Below are positions 11,492 to 21,642 of a stretch of 64,000 nt of DNA, piece after piece. Source of the stretch: Ceratotherium simum simum (taxonomy: Eukaryota > Chordata > Mammalia > Perissodactyla > Rhinocerotidae); assembly GCF_000283155.1 (NCBI RefSeq), contig NW_004454280.1, forward strand, positions 2,023,320 to 2,087,319, read 5' to 3'. Each line of letters begins with the position of its first letter. Position 1 is the stretch's first letter. The notes below the pieces were generated by a model that was not told the DNA's origin, made no database searches, and saw only the letters and a list, made by a program, of their open reading frames with translations. The translations under genes and the position numbers were made by a program.

Positions 11492-11789
11492 CCAGTAATC
11501 AAACGAAAATGAAATATTGTTTACTCCCTCTTTGGGACACTTTTTGAGTCCAAGGGGTTGTTCAGTACTGCCAGAAATATTTACTGTTTGCCCCAGCTAA
11601 AAATTGCACAGTAGCTCTGTGGTCAGAAATTGGCCAAATTGCAAAGACAGACATTTTTTTTAGGCCGTCTTCCCTTAGCTAAAACAAAATGATGTACCCA
11701 GAGAGACAGAAAAACCTAAAGCCCTTGTAAAAGGATTTTTGGGTGGATCACCTTATGATGTCACTTAGGCTGCAACCCAATTATTTGAG

Positions 11790-12072
11790 GAATTGAGAGC
11801 AACTGTCTTTATCTTACAAATTTTTGCAAAACTAGAAATGCAACTCTAGAGGCAGTTCAAAGTCCACCTATTCCTTTTTATCAATCCCAAAACCTCCCCT
11901 ATTTATCGCAGAAGTCTTGTAAGTATTGTAAAATTCTGCCCTTAGGAAACCAAAGTCCTTCTTGGAGGAACTTGCATTCTTTCCCTGTGTCTTTGAGATG
12001 TAAATGTTCCACAGACTTCAGGGAGGTAACTCTTATCAGAAGGAAAACAAAAGGGGAAAATGTCATTTGAAA
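11790..12072 (+). pseudogene. possible gag nucleocapsid-region remnant
   Basis: An open frame of roughly 90 codons without a start ends at TGA 12070-12072. Around 11906 it reads LSQKSCKYCK, which has the CxxC start of a retroviral zinc knuckle and lies where a gag nucleocapsid could be, upstream of pol. The expected glycine, histidine and third cysteine are not seen afterwards. The reading rests on position and this half-motif. It could be chance. Confidence 0.25.
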
Positions 12073-12110
12073 TTAAGCGAATAAAAAAATTCTTTAAAAA
12101 ACTTCAGCCA

Positions 12111-12287
12111 TAGCGGTTAAGTGCGTGCATTCCGCTGCTGGCGGCCGGGGTTCGGATCCCAGGCGAGCACCTATGCACCGCTTCTCTGGCCATGCTGAGG
12201 CCGTGTCCCACATGCAGCAACTAGAAGGATGTGCAGCTATGACATGCAGCTATCTACTGGGGCTTTGGGGGAAAAAAAAATAAAATA
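12111..12287 (+). mobile_element. ERE SINE, 5'-truncated longer variant
   Basis: Begins inside the tRNA-like part (TAGCGGTTAAGTGCGTGC), contains the CAGCAACTAGAAGGATGTGC segment and ends in an A-rich tail. The 15-bp duplication AAAAAACTTCAGCCA flanks it (12096-12110 and 12288-12302). It lies next to a second ERE with an overlapping target site. Confidence 0.92.
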
Positions 12288-12307
12288 AAAAAACTTCAGC
12301 CATCTGA

Positions 12308-12578
12308 TGGGGCCGGCCCATGGTTTAGCCATTAAATTTGTGCACTCTGCTTTGGTGACCCGTGGTTCGAAGGTTCAGATCCCTGGTGCAGACTTATGCA
12401 CTGCATGTCAAGCCATGCTGTGGCAGGCATCCCGCACATAAAGTAGAAGAAGGGCACAGATGTTAGCCCAGGGCCAATCTTCCTCAGCAAAAAGAGATGG
12501 ATTGGCAACTGATGTTAGCTCAGGGCTGATCTTCCTCACCACAAAAAAAATAAAAAATAAAAATAAATAAAAAATTTT
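12308..12578 (+). mobile_element. ERE SINE
   Basis: GGGGCCGGCCCATGGTTTAGCC head, CCATGCTGTGGC core, TTAGCTCAGGGCTGATCTTCCTCA and A-rich tail. Flanked by AGCCATCTGA (12298-12307 and 12579-12588). Confidence 0.9.
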
Positions 12579-12639
12579 AGCCATCTGAGCAGGTAACCTT
12601 AACTTATTACATCTACCAGAAAAATAACCTAGATCCAAC

Positions 12640-15060
12640 TTCTTTTATAGCTAGTGAGTTTTGTATTATTGTACCTTATTCATGGTAGTAATTTTAAAAT
12701 GGGAGCTATAAGGTGTCTGTTTGAGACCATCTATCTATGTGTGTCTATGTAGGTGTTGTCGATGGATGGTATTTTTCTACCTCTGGATGGTATTGCTATA
12801 ACTAATTTGTAAAAGAGTTCTATTTAATTGGCTTTATATAAATTAAGTATTCATAAAATTCTCAGAAATATAATAGAAACTAGCCCAAAAGCTTTTCAGT
12901 TTCACACAATCTGGGAAACTATTCAGTACTAAAGCTAATTTAAAGTTTGTTGGTTTATTTAAAATAGACATGTCTTTGGTGTCATCAACATTGAAAATAA
13001 TGCAGACATACAACTTTTATTCCATCTGGGTTTACTAATCAAATAAATTCATGTTATCTCTGTTACAAAATTTGTCTGCAAGAAAAATAACTTGGTATGG
13101 TGAAATTTTCATAAGTAATCTAAACACAATTATCGAGAACAAGTGAATTAAATAGATGTAAGTGGGATAAAAGTTTTTAGGCGAACATTTTAAATAGTTT
13201 CTGCAAATCTTTTTGGTAACCTGAAACCTTAAAATTTTGCCAAGTTAAATTAAATGATGGATAGTTATTAAATGTCTAGATCATTTCCAAATAAGATAAA
13301 ATACTGAAACACTAATTACTGAACATTGGTTTAACTACTTGTGCCTTCCTTTTACAGAAGAAATAAAGATATTTTGACCTATTAGTAAACATGCTTGTTC
13401 CATGCTGAGAAATTTACTGAGAGAAAGCATGTTTCCAAAAATTATAAAAAGTATTTATAAATTTGCCAGGCCACAGAATGTTAATATAAAGGACAGTTCA
13501 TAACTGTGTACTTCTTCATTTTCACTAAAAATTAAGTTTTTAACAGTTAAAAATTTTAATATATGTAACTAAAGCCTCTAAGGTTTGTGGAAAAGAAATC
13601 TTTGAAAAGGAATTTTATGCATCATCAGGACTAGCTAAGATTGGAATAAATTTAATTCAGTGAATGAGTTTTTAATATTAAAAGTAAGCTGGTGCAAAAT
13701 TAGAATTTGTTTTTTTCTCTGTTAAAAGGACAAAATTTTCTTGCACTATTGGTCTGCTCTTGGTAAGAGATTGTAAAAGGCTTTTCTTTAACTTTTAAAG
13801 TAATCTGCCTAGAAAACAAAGAATCTGCATTTTGTCAAAATAATTTCCTGTGTTGTCTTCATCAGGTCTTTAAGAAAACTGAATCTTCTCTATTTAAAAA
13901 AGCTATTTTCTTTTTTAACAATTATTTAACTTTCTGTATTTGCCTGTGAAGTCTTTAATTATCACTATGGTTAAATGGATAACCAAGTTTCACAGTGACC
14001 TATGATTCTATTTGACCAAACATTTTAAAACCTTTTGATATTTTTTACAAATTTCCCCAAAATGAAATTCTAAATGAAGTATTTTTCACCTGGAACTAAC
14101 TTTGGGATTTTCCAGAGGGTCCCTGGAACATCTCAAAAGATTTGTTCTCTCTTCTTATAAGAAGGGGGCTATTGCACTATTTAGGCTTATTTGATGTATT
14201 AAATTATATGGGAAGCATTACCAAATAACAAGTCATACTAAGCCTTCTTTGTGTTGTGTCTCTACAGGTACATGTTATAATTGTTCCAGAAATTGCATGA
14301 AGTTCCTAAAGTCTCATAGGTCCGGGTATAGTGCTATCATCATAATTCTAGTTATCATTTTAAAATGTTGTGTGTCACAGAAATAACCAAATTTCCTTGC
14401 CAATTCCATTATAATAAACTCTCACCAAATCTTTAACCATGGGCATTTTTTAAATGTTTTGTTATTTACAGACAGTTATTGTTTCACTCAGATGCTTTCG
14501 CAAAAGTGCTCCTGCAAAAATGCTTCATCTTCCAGGAGATTCACAAAAGTACTCTGGCAAACATAGGTTTCTGATAACTTTAAGATCATAAAACTGAATT
14601 GGGTAAGAATTTCCAGAACTAATGAAAAAAACTGGATTCAAACAGAGAAAGAATTAATAACATGGGACTGAATAAACTGAGGAGGATGACCATAATTTTT
14701 ATGACTTCTTGTTTGAAACCTTGTTGGTTCTTTAATGTTTTGTTTTCCCAATTTAAGGAAACTTTTTCTCTTAAGCTGTGTATGACTTACAATAATTTGA
14801 TAAAGTATAACTTGGTAAACAAAGATGAAACATTTACTTTTTCTCCCTACTTGATCTCTCCAGAATTTGGAAACTCTTAACTATTCTTTTCAAGGCAATA
14901 TAGTTAGTTAGTTGGAATAAGTTCAATGAGAATCTGTTCTCCTTGTAACAGGACACAATTGGAAATATTGGCTATATTACCAAGGTTTTTACTGGATTGT
15001 CATATTTGAGGGAAATATGCATAGTCTCACATATGACCAGACAGTTTTAAGGAACTAAAG
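12640..15060. other. AT-rich proviral interior where pol would be expected
   Basis: About 2.4 kb of AT-rich sequence with stops in every frame. I see no reverse transcriptase signature, protease DTG or RNase H motif. It lies between a possible gag tail and an integrase C-terminus. It could be badly eroded pol, an AT-rich replacement in a non-autonomous element, or an unrelated insertion. No SINE or LINE boundaries were found. Confidence 0.45.
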
Positions 15061-15153
15061 TTGGGTTTATGGAGCCAATAAAGCTCCTTGGAAGAATCAG
15101 CCTGCTATCTTGCTTACAAGGTTCTAGCAAAGCAGTCTTAAAAAGAGCTTATA

Positions 15154-15399
15154 TGGGGGCAGGCCTGGTGGCATATTGGTTAAGTTCACGCACTCCACTG
15201 TGGCAGCCCAGGGTTCGCAGGTTCGGATCCCGGGCTTGGGCCAACCCGCTGCTTATCAAACCATGCTGTGGCAGCATCCCATATAAAGTAGAGGAAGATA
15301 GACAAAGACGTTAGCCCAGGGCCAATCTTCCTCAGCAAAAAAAAGAGGAGGATTGGTAACTGATGTTAGCTCAGGGCTAATCTTCCTCATCAAAAAAAA
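15154..15399 (+). mobile_element. ERE SINE
   Basis: GGGGGCAGGCCTGGTGGCAT head, ATCCCATATAAAGTAGAGG, A-rich tail. Flanked by the 14-bp duplication AAAAAGAGCTTATA (15140-15153 and 15400-15413). Confidence 0.92.
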
Positions 15400-15684
15400 A
15401 AAAAGAGCTTATACGGTCAGTCACAATTCTTGCTGCTCTTATATAAATAGTCAGGCCAAGTCTAATGCAAACAAATTAGTTTCACTGTGACTAGACTTGG
15501 ACAAAAGAAATGGGGATAATTGTAGAGAGAAAAATTATATTTGCACCTTTGTCTATATTGGATTCTAATCCTGTTAATTGTCTTTGAGGTTTTGTTATAT
15601 ACCTGTAAATTGGACTGGATCCTGAATTCTTCTAGTTTCCTTAAATAGCTGGCTATAACTCTCCAAACACTTCCAATCTTCTTC

Positions 15685-15873
15685 CACCTTTCTGATTTGG
15701 AACCACTAAGAACGAAGACTGCCCTTGAGTCTCCTTGGAAGGGATTATACCAGATCCTCCTCTATACCCAGATGGCAACCAAACTTCAGAGACTTCAACC
15801 TTGGGTGCACATCTTACAGCTGAGGCAGGCTCCACCTGACATCTGGTCCTGTGCAAACACTAGAGACCTCTGA
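15685..15873 (+). pseudogene. pol: pol remnant: integrase C-terminal domain
   Basis: A 62-codon open stretch ending at TGA 15871-15873 contains SPWKGLYQILLYTQMATKLQ and then LQPWVHILQLRQAP. This is the pattern of the gammaretroviral integrase C-terminus: a W-x-G-P-Y-type module, a hydrophobic strand, then PWVH followed by a basic residue and AP. The usual proline after the glycine is leucine. In an intact virus this domain binds DNA during integration. It sits about 90 bp before the env-like start, the expected end of pol. Nothing upstream could be recognised as the integrase core, so only the tail survives. Assignment to class I pol is by motif, not by alignment. Confidence 0.7.
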
Positions 15874-15963
15874 ATCAAATTGACGAGGAAGAGAAGTAGC
15901 TGACATCAGTGTAGACTGCTTTCTCCCAAGATGCTGGATCAAGACTTCATACTTTAACTAAAC

Positions 15964-16113
15964 ATGAAACCCTCTCTTCTTTTCTTTCTTTCTTTTACTC
16001 TCACATTGGCCTGGAAAGATAGCACCATCATCTGCGTCTCTCAGGCCACTGCTAAGGAGGGTAGGCTTTCAAACTGCTGGATTTGTCATCAAAAATCTCT
16101 GATTTGTCCGTGA
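15964..16113 (+). pseudogene. env: env remnant: signal peptide and SU start
   Basis: A 49-codon frame starts at ATG 15964 and stops at TGA 16111-16113. Its first 17 residues have a signal-peptide shape: a lysine, then LLFFLSFTLTLAW. Near residue 38 is NCWICHQ, which fits the CxxC motif of class I SU proteins that pairs with the TM cysteine. The stop removes nearly all of SU, and only about 160 bp separate it from TM-like sequence, far less than a normal SU needs. A large internal deletion is therefore likely. In an intact virus this protein is the receptor-binding surface subunit. Confidence 0.6.
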
Positions 16114-16273
16114 TGCTAGAGATCCCCTGGTCATCCCCCTGTCTCTGGTTAACAGCCCCAAACTCGGGGAACTTTGTGTTCAGGCTCTATGCAAAGAAAG
16201 GGACACAAGGCAAGGGTAACCAGAATAAAACCGCCTGCATGGTCGGTAGATCCTTAAAACTTTACTGACGTCC

Positions 16274-16914
16274 ATGTCTGTCACCTTTTTAGTTTTGAGT
16301 CACAGATTCAAACAGGAATTACCAGGAGGCATTCATGATTCAGAATTTTCTTCCTTTGGCAGGGCCCCACTTCTTTGGTTAAAAGTAAATGTAAATGAGG
16401 TTATGATTAGGAACTTCTTCCTAATTCTTGAAAGTATTACAGAATCCACTGTTAAAGCAATAGCTGCCCAAAAAAAGTCCTTGGACTCTCTGGCCAAAGT
16501 TGTTCTTGATAATAGGACAGCCCTTGATTATCTTTAACTGGGCAAGAAGGTGTCTGTGCTGTGGCCAATACCGCCTGCTGCCCCTGGATCAACATTTCTG
16601 GGGAGGTTGAAACTCAGCCACAGAAGAGCACTGAGCAGGCCATCTGGCTTAAAAAGGTGACTTTTTCAATGAGGTCTTTTTTTCACTTATTTGATTTTTA
16701 TTTGTTTGGGTCCTGGGGACCATGGCTCTGAAGTACACTCCAGACATTGGGAATTATTCTGCTTATAATAGTCTTGGTAGTCTCCCTGGTGCCCTGTATC
16801 CCCTCAAAAGCTTTAAATGCGTGTTTGCAGCCACTAACCACTAATGAAATGATCTCCCTAAGACTGGAACATCAGAAAAGGTATGAAGAGAATGACCGGC
16901 TTAAAAAAGTGTGA
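16274..16914 (+). pseudogene. env: env remnant: transmembrane (TM) subunit with anchor
   Basis: The first open part (16274-16537) ends with SLAKVVLDNRTALDYL, the conserved helical region of class I TM ahead of the disulfide motif. The frame changes near 16535. The next frame gives CAVANTACCPWIN, a C-X6-CC motif, a membrane-proximal stretch, a stop codon near 16720, then the anchor GIILLIIVLVVSLV and a cytoplasmic tail ending at TGA 16912-16914. In an intact virus TM anchors Env and carries out membrane fusion. C-X6-CC marks a gammaretrovirus-type Env. At least one frame change and one stop make it non-functional. No fusion peptide or SU/TM cleavage site was seen. Confidence 0.8.
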
Positions 16915-17082
16915 ACCTGAAGTCATGATCTGTGAATACCACAGAGATTCCGCAAAAGACATCATGACCTGTGAATATCACACAGAGGATCAGTAGAAGA
17001 TGTGAGAACTGTAGAGTGGTAGCTGAGAGTGGTGCTCATGCCCGAAATTTTGATCACGTTTTTCAGTTAGGCCGAGAGTCTA

Positions 17083-17102
17083 ATCCAAGGGGCAGTGGGG
17101 AT
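17083..17102 (+). other. candidate polypurine tract
   Basis: AAGGGGCAGTGGGGATT directly precedes the 3' LTR start. It is purine-rich with a few pyrimidines, as expected for a decayed plus-strand priming site. Confidence 0.5.
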
Positions 17103-17493
17103 TGTTAAAAAAAGGAAATAACAGGCTCAAAATGGAGTCACTCACACTAAGCCCCACGTCACAAACCAAGACTTAATATCTAACCTAATTGTGGTTTCAG
17201 CCTCTCCCAGGAATGTGACCTTTAACTGGTCAGTCTGGAACCACCTGGTCAGCACTAGTGAGGTCATCTCCCTGATAGACCCCCGCCTTCCCCCAAAGAG
17301 GGGTGACCTTGCCTGGAACAATCCACTCTGTCGGAAACTTCCTTCTCCACTCCTCTGTCTATGAAAGCTTCCAGTTTGCACAGCTCCTTGGAACTCCTCT
17401 CTGTTTGCTAGACAGGATGCTGCTTGAGTCACGAATCATTCAGTAAAGCCAACTAGATCTGCAAATTTACTGAGTTAATTTTGCTTTTTAACA
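17103..17493 (+). repeat. 3' LTR of the provirus
   Basis: It begins TGTTAAAAA and ends TTTTTAACA, so the ends form a perfect 9-bp inverted repeat. The next four bases are the TSD GATG. It matches the 5' LTR over its length without an ERE. No strong TATA box or AATAAA was seen. Confidence 0.9.
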
Positions 17494-17503
17494 GATGACA
17501 ATG

Positions 17504-17735
17504 CTGATGTGGTGTGAGTGTGTGTGTGTGTGAGTGTGAGAGACAGCATATGTGAGAAAATGTGGTGTGTGTGTGTGTGGTGTGTGTGTGAGACATGTTG
17601 TGAGAGTGTTGTGTGTGTGGTGTGGATGTAGTATGCAAGTGTGATGCATGAATGTGTGTGTGGTGTGTATGAGTGTGTAGTCGTGAGAGTGTGTGTGAGT
17701 GTGGGGGTGTGGTGTGACTGTGTGCGTGTGGCAGT
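17504..17735. repeat. GT-rich complex microsatellite
   Basis: About 230 bp of TG-dominated sequence mixing (TG)n, GAGTGTG, GTGGTG and ATGTGAG. It begins 10 bp after the proviral TSD. Interruptions suggest an old, many-times expanded array. Frames on its opposite strand (His/Thr-rich) are artefacts of the repeat. Confidence 0.9.
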
Positions 17736-17740
17736 TGGGA

Positions 17741-18824
17741 TGACAGTGGGAGCTGGCTCAAGGCGGGCAGCAAAGACGGCTGAGAGTTCAGCTGGGTGAA
17801 AGATAAAGAGGGACATTGATGCTGCTTGCCCTCCTTCCCTGACTCAGACTGCAGGAACACAGCGCATTCCTCTGAGGCTGAAGGAACAAGGTGGCATCTA
17901 TGAGGACTTAATTACAGTTGCTTTCATCACTGCAGCATGAAAGACCTGACGGTTTCCTCCAGAGCCTGGAGTTTTCACTGAGTGGCGGAGAAAGGCTGGA
18001 GGGAGGGTTGGCAATGGTTTCCGCGTTGCTCTTGCCAGGGCCGAGAGCCTGTGCCAGCCCACTCTGTTATGTAGCATCTGGAGAGCTCCTCACAAACACG
18101 GAGCACTTTGTCATCTTCCGCTCAGCTTCCAGTCTTGCCATTCCAGGAGTGAGGTCAGTTCCGTCTCAGAGATGCGATAAACAAAGGCGCAGAGTAAATG
18201 ACTTGGAAAACATCAGCTCGAAGGTTGTAATGTTTTAAAACATTTCTTCAGCATCAACTACACACTGTACCATGGACCAAACGACTCTCTCAAACGTCCT
18301 TGATGACGTGGCTGGTGTCCATGCATAGGAGCTCCACAGGCAGCGGTGTGCTGACAGACAACCCCTGAATCTCAGTGGCTGCAAACAACACAAAACTGTC
18401 CAGTTGGTTAGTTTATCGCTTTCCTTGCCCATTGCAGTTTATCTCAGACTTGTGTTCCCCATTATCCTCACTTCAGGACCCAAATATTCCACTGTTTGAA
18501 GCATTGCCAGCCACTGTAGCCAGATTGGAGCTTGGAAATCATATATTGGCTCTTAACATTTCCTCCTAGAATTTTCACAGGTCACTTTTGCTTGGTGCCA
18601 TTAGCCACACCTAACTCCAAGGACCCAGGGATGTGTGGTTGTACAGTGTGCCCAGAGGAAGAACCGGAAGTGTGTGTGACTGGTGTAACCACCAGAGAAG
18701 AATGTGTCTGTGGGCGGCAGAGTCACAGAACGTTAGAGATGGAGGACCCTAAAAGATCATCCAGTAGATCTCTCTTAGTGTATAGAAGGTGAAGGCTCAG
18801 AAAGGAAATAATTTGCCTGAGCTT
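17741..18824. other. low-copy sequence, no gene recognised
   Basis: Contains faint MIR-like words (GATGCGATAAACAAAGGCGCAGAGTAAATGACTTGG near 18170 and AGGCTCAGAAAGGAAATAATTTGCC near 18795). No supported exon. Confidence 0.35.
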
Positions 18825-19335
18825 ACAGTATTCTATCTTGTTGCTCTCTTGCTTAAAACCCTTCAGCAGTTTTCTGTCAATGTTAGGATAGAGAACAAAT
18901 CCTCCACATGGCCCACAAGCGCCCGTCAGAGTTGGGCCCTGCCCGCCTCGGCAGACTCACCCCTGGCTGCACTTCCTCCTGCTCTCTGCTCTGGACACAG
19001 AGGCCTTCCCTGGATTCCTCGTATGTGCCGCGGTCCCACCTCAGGGCCTTGGTTCTTCCCAATCTTTCCACTCTTTCCCACCTCATCCTCTGCTCCCTTT
19101 CCTGGCATGCTCTCCTCTTTCCCTTCTCATCTGAGCCCAAATGTCGCTGCTTCAAGGAGCCTTTCCAAACCCCCAGACTCAAGCAGGCTACCTCTAAGAC
19201 GTTTGTTCTTTTCCTTTGTAGCTCTTATCAGAGTTGATACTTTTGTATTTGAATGTGATAGTAATGTCTTCTTTCTCCACTAGTGAGTGTGCAACCTGTG
19301 TGAGGGCAGGGGTGAGGCCACATCTGCTTGTTCAC
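18825..19335 (+). repeat. L2 LINE 3' region
   Basis: Ordered L2 words are visible: TTAAAACCCTTCAGCAG, CACATGGCCCACAAGCG, TCCACTCTTTCCCACCTC, CCTGGCATGCTCTCC, GCTTCAAGGAGCCTTTCCAAACCCCC, CACTAGTGAGTGTGCAACCTGTGTGAGGGCAGGGG. The open frames here are L2-derived and not host exons. Confidence 0.75.
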
Positions 19336-19484
19336 CTTTGTGCGACAAGGAGATCATTCTTTCTGATCCTATGTCTCAGACACGCATGCATGTATTTAAG
19401 TACCATGGATAACTGCATGCCGTACCCCTATTTAAGAGGGGATGCACAGCAGGGGAAGTAGAAATAATATGGTTGTGAGCTGAA

Positions 19485-19578
19485 AGAAGGCAGGGCAATG
19501 CCTTATTCACCTCAGCATCCCTAGCACTTCGCTGTGTCTGGCACCTGGTAGAGCTCTTTAAATGTGTGTTTCCTGTTA
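19485..19578 (+). repeat. L2 LINE 3' end
   Basis: GGGCAATGCCTTATTCACCTCAGCATCCCTAGCACTTCGCTGTGTCTGGCACCTGGTAGAGCTCTTTAAATGTGTG matches the L2 3' terminus, displaced from the copy above by about 150 bp. Confidence 0.7.
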
Positions 19579-20777
19579 TCATTGAAACCCAGGAAAATAA
19601 AAGCCATGAGTGAGGCTTTCACTGAGACTGTATTGAGGAACGTAAGGTGTTCTCCTTGGACACACTATGGGGCAACGGTCGTGTATTAGGCAGGCATATG
19701 CCCGATGCTTGGTCAATGGAAATGAGCTATTGGTGCATAATATCTACACAGCCAGCCTGGAATGCCCACCACTCTGTTCCTTTGGGCTCAAGTCTGATGA
19801 ATGGCGAGTGAATTAGCTAGTATATTGCTGGTGGTTAGTTGATTTGAATAGCCATTAACACTTTGGATTGCCATTAATTTTTTATCACCCATTATCAACT
19901 TGGTGTGAATTACTAATCATAGCAGGAGCCTGAGGTACAGGAGTAGGAAGGACAGCTATGGAGCTGGGAGGATGGAAGGCACGGGGAACCTGAGCATGCT
20001 TGAGTTGAGTGGTGCGGGGTGGCGAGAGACGAGCACCAAGAGTGGCCCTCCTCTCACACCCTCCACACACTGGGGCTGAGTTTGGAATTGTGGCTATTTT
20101 GCCGTCTTGGTCACACCGTGTGATCACAGGATTTCAAACCACAGCCCTATGGTAAGAACAATGAATTTCTCTGCTTGAATCTCCCTGCTCGAATCTTTAT
20201 TGATGTGCCACCCTGAAAAGTGCCTAGTGCTTTCAGGTGCCTGCCAGACATATGTGCCTTATAATCCCTTGTACACAGAATGGCTAATACACGTGCAGAC
20301 ATTGCAATAGATATCTAGCTGGTTTGTTATGCTGCCAGCACTAGGACATTTGTATATCATTTGGAAACATTTATTTAAAACTATACAGCTAACGGTAAGA
20401 GCTCAGGCCTCACTTACAGATTAGTGAGGAGACTTACACCTCTGCATGACCAGGGCTGTACGGAGAGGAGTGCCTTTCAGGGTTCTTCTGAGCCCACAGC
20501 CCGGTGGGCCATGGGGCATGACCCCACATCCCTCCTGACCCTGATAGGATAGTAGTGACTGGTGACTTTCAATCTGCAAAATCAGCCTAGTCTTTGTAGA
20601 CAATACACTAAATCACTGGTAGTGATGGTCCCAATCTGACTTGATACTTCAATTTCCCAGTGACTTAGGCTCTTTCTTGTACCACATCAAAGCTTTCCTG
20701 GTTTCTTGCTTCCAGACTTGCATCCTAGTTCCATCACGGTCAAGCAGCCTTACTTGGATGCTATATTCAATGTTCCC
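19579..20777. other. low-copy sequence, no gene recognised
   Basis: Mixed composition with no repeat family or exon recognised. AT-rich words such as GCCATTAACACTTTGGATTGCCATTAATTTTTTATCACCC near 19850 might be conserved but cannot be judged by eye. Confidence 0.35.
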
Positions 20778-20781
20778 ATGC

Positions 20782-21303
20782 TGATACCAGCTCAACACGA
20801 GGTTGACATAAGGGAAGCCATATTGTAGAAAAGAAACCCTATTGTAACTTTGAATGGCCTCTGACAAACTAATCCAGCTGAGTATACACCCTCCAGGAGA
20901 TCTAACTGCTCTGTAGATTTTACAACCCCTGCTTGTGTATGTACCTCCCAGCTGCGATAAGATGACAACTTTGTTCTTTTGAGTTCCTTAGGAATGTGAT
21001 GACCCCTGAACAGAGTCTATGCTGATAGCCATCATCCTGAAAACTGAAAGATCTGGTGTGGCGCTCCCAGTCTGTAACACCAGAGGGTCAACATTCCTAA
21101 GCCCCTCCCCTATAACCCACAGGCCTATATAACTGCTGTAAGATTTTGTGCCCCCTTAAGATGGTTTTTTTCTGACATTAGTCAGTCATCTGCCCTCTTG
21201 CTAGGAAGCTGAAATAAAAAGATCTTTCTCTCCTACCACCTTGTCTCTTGACTATTGGCATGTCTTATGGCAAGCAGAAGACCCCCCTTTTGGGGTGGTA
21301 ACA
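20782..21303 (+). mobile_element. ERV1-type solo LTR, TSD ATGC
   Basis: Begins TGATACCA and ends TGGTAACA, a near-perfect inverted terminal pair, and is flanked by ATGC (20778-20781 and 21304-21307). A TATATAA box lies near 21125 and an AATAAA polyadenylation signal near 21213, so transcription would run on the plus strand. No internal viral sequence is next to it. It is unlike the LTRs at 2570 and 10816 and unlike the proviral LTRs, so it is a third family. Confidence 0.8.
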
Positions 21304-21307
21304 ATGC

Positions 21308-21642
21308 CTGGGGCCCCAATCCCTGGTTTTAGACTTCCCCAGTGCCTACATCTTCACTTTCAAACCTGGGCTAATACATGCCACATCTCTGCTTGGAGAG
21401 ATAGTCTAAATGGGATTTTCTATGTGGATCTTCTGCTAACATCCTTCCTGAGTTGGTTTCTTGGACTGACAACTGCCTTCAACTTTATCCTTAGAGTATA
21501 GTCCCAGTTTGCAAGCTAATTGCTGGGCAATCCACCATTTCTACCCCTGTTCTTAGTTATACTCTGGGAGGCTTGAAGGAAAGTGTAAATTTGGTTCAGA
21601 GGGTTTTTTACCTTCAGAGTAAGCTGAGGGGTGAGACTGATG
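21308..21642. other. low-copy sequence
   Basis: No repeat or gene recognised between the LTR and the L1M tail. Confidence 0.35.

Larger units (their letters stand above)
8100..17493 (+). mobile_element. class I (gammaretrovirus-like) endogenous provirus, degraded
   Basis: Two related LTRs in the same orientation bound this 9.4-kb element. The 4-bp duplication GATG lies immediately outside both (8096-8099 and 17494-17497), which marks a single integration. Inside, in the expected order, are a weak primer-binding-site candidate, a possible gag tail, the integrase C-terminus, an env start with signal peptide, and env TM with its membrane anchor and tail. The gag and pol cores were not recognised, and an AT-rich stretch (12640-15060) lies where most of pol should be. 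Later insertions are five EREs and one minus-strand solo LTR. All frames are interrupted. The C-X6-CC motif of TM and the 4-bp TSD support class I. Confidence 0.85.

Noticed and set aside
8100..17493. Family-A solo LTRs as the outer LTRs of one provirus (2570-3070 to 10816-11491)
   Set aside because: Each has its own TSD (ATTA and CCAG) on both sides, and one lies inside a different provirus, so they are independent insertions.
17453..17860. His/Thr-rich minus-strand frames
   Set aside because: Produced by the complement of the GT-rich array.
18789..19283. 164-codon plus-strand frame
   Set aside because: The DNA matches L2 LINE 3' words throughout, so it is not a host exon.
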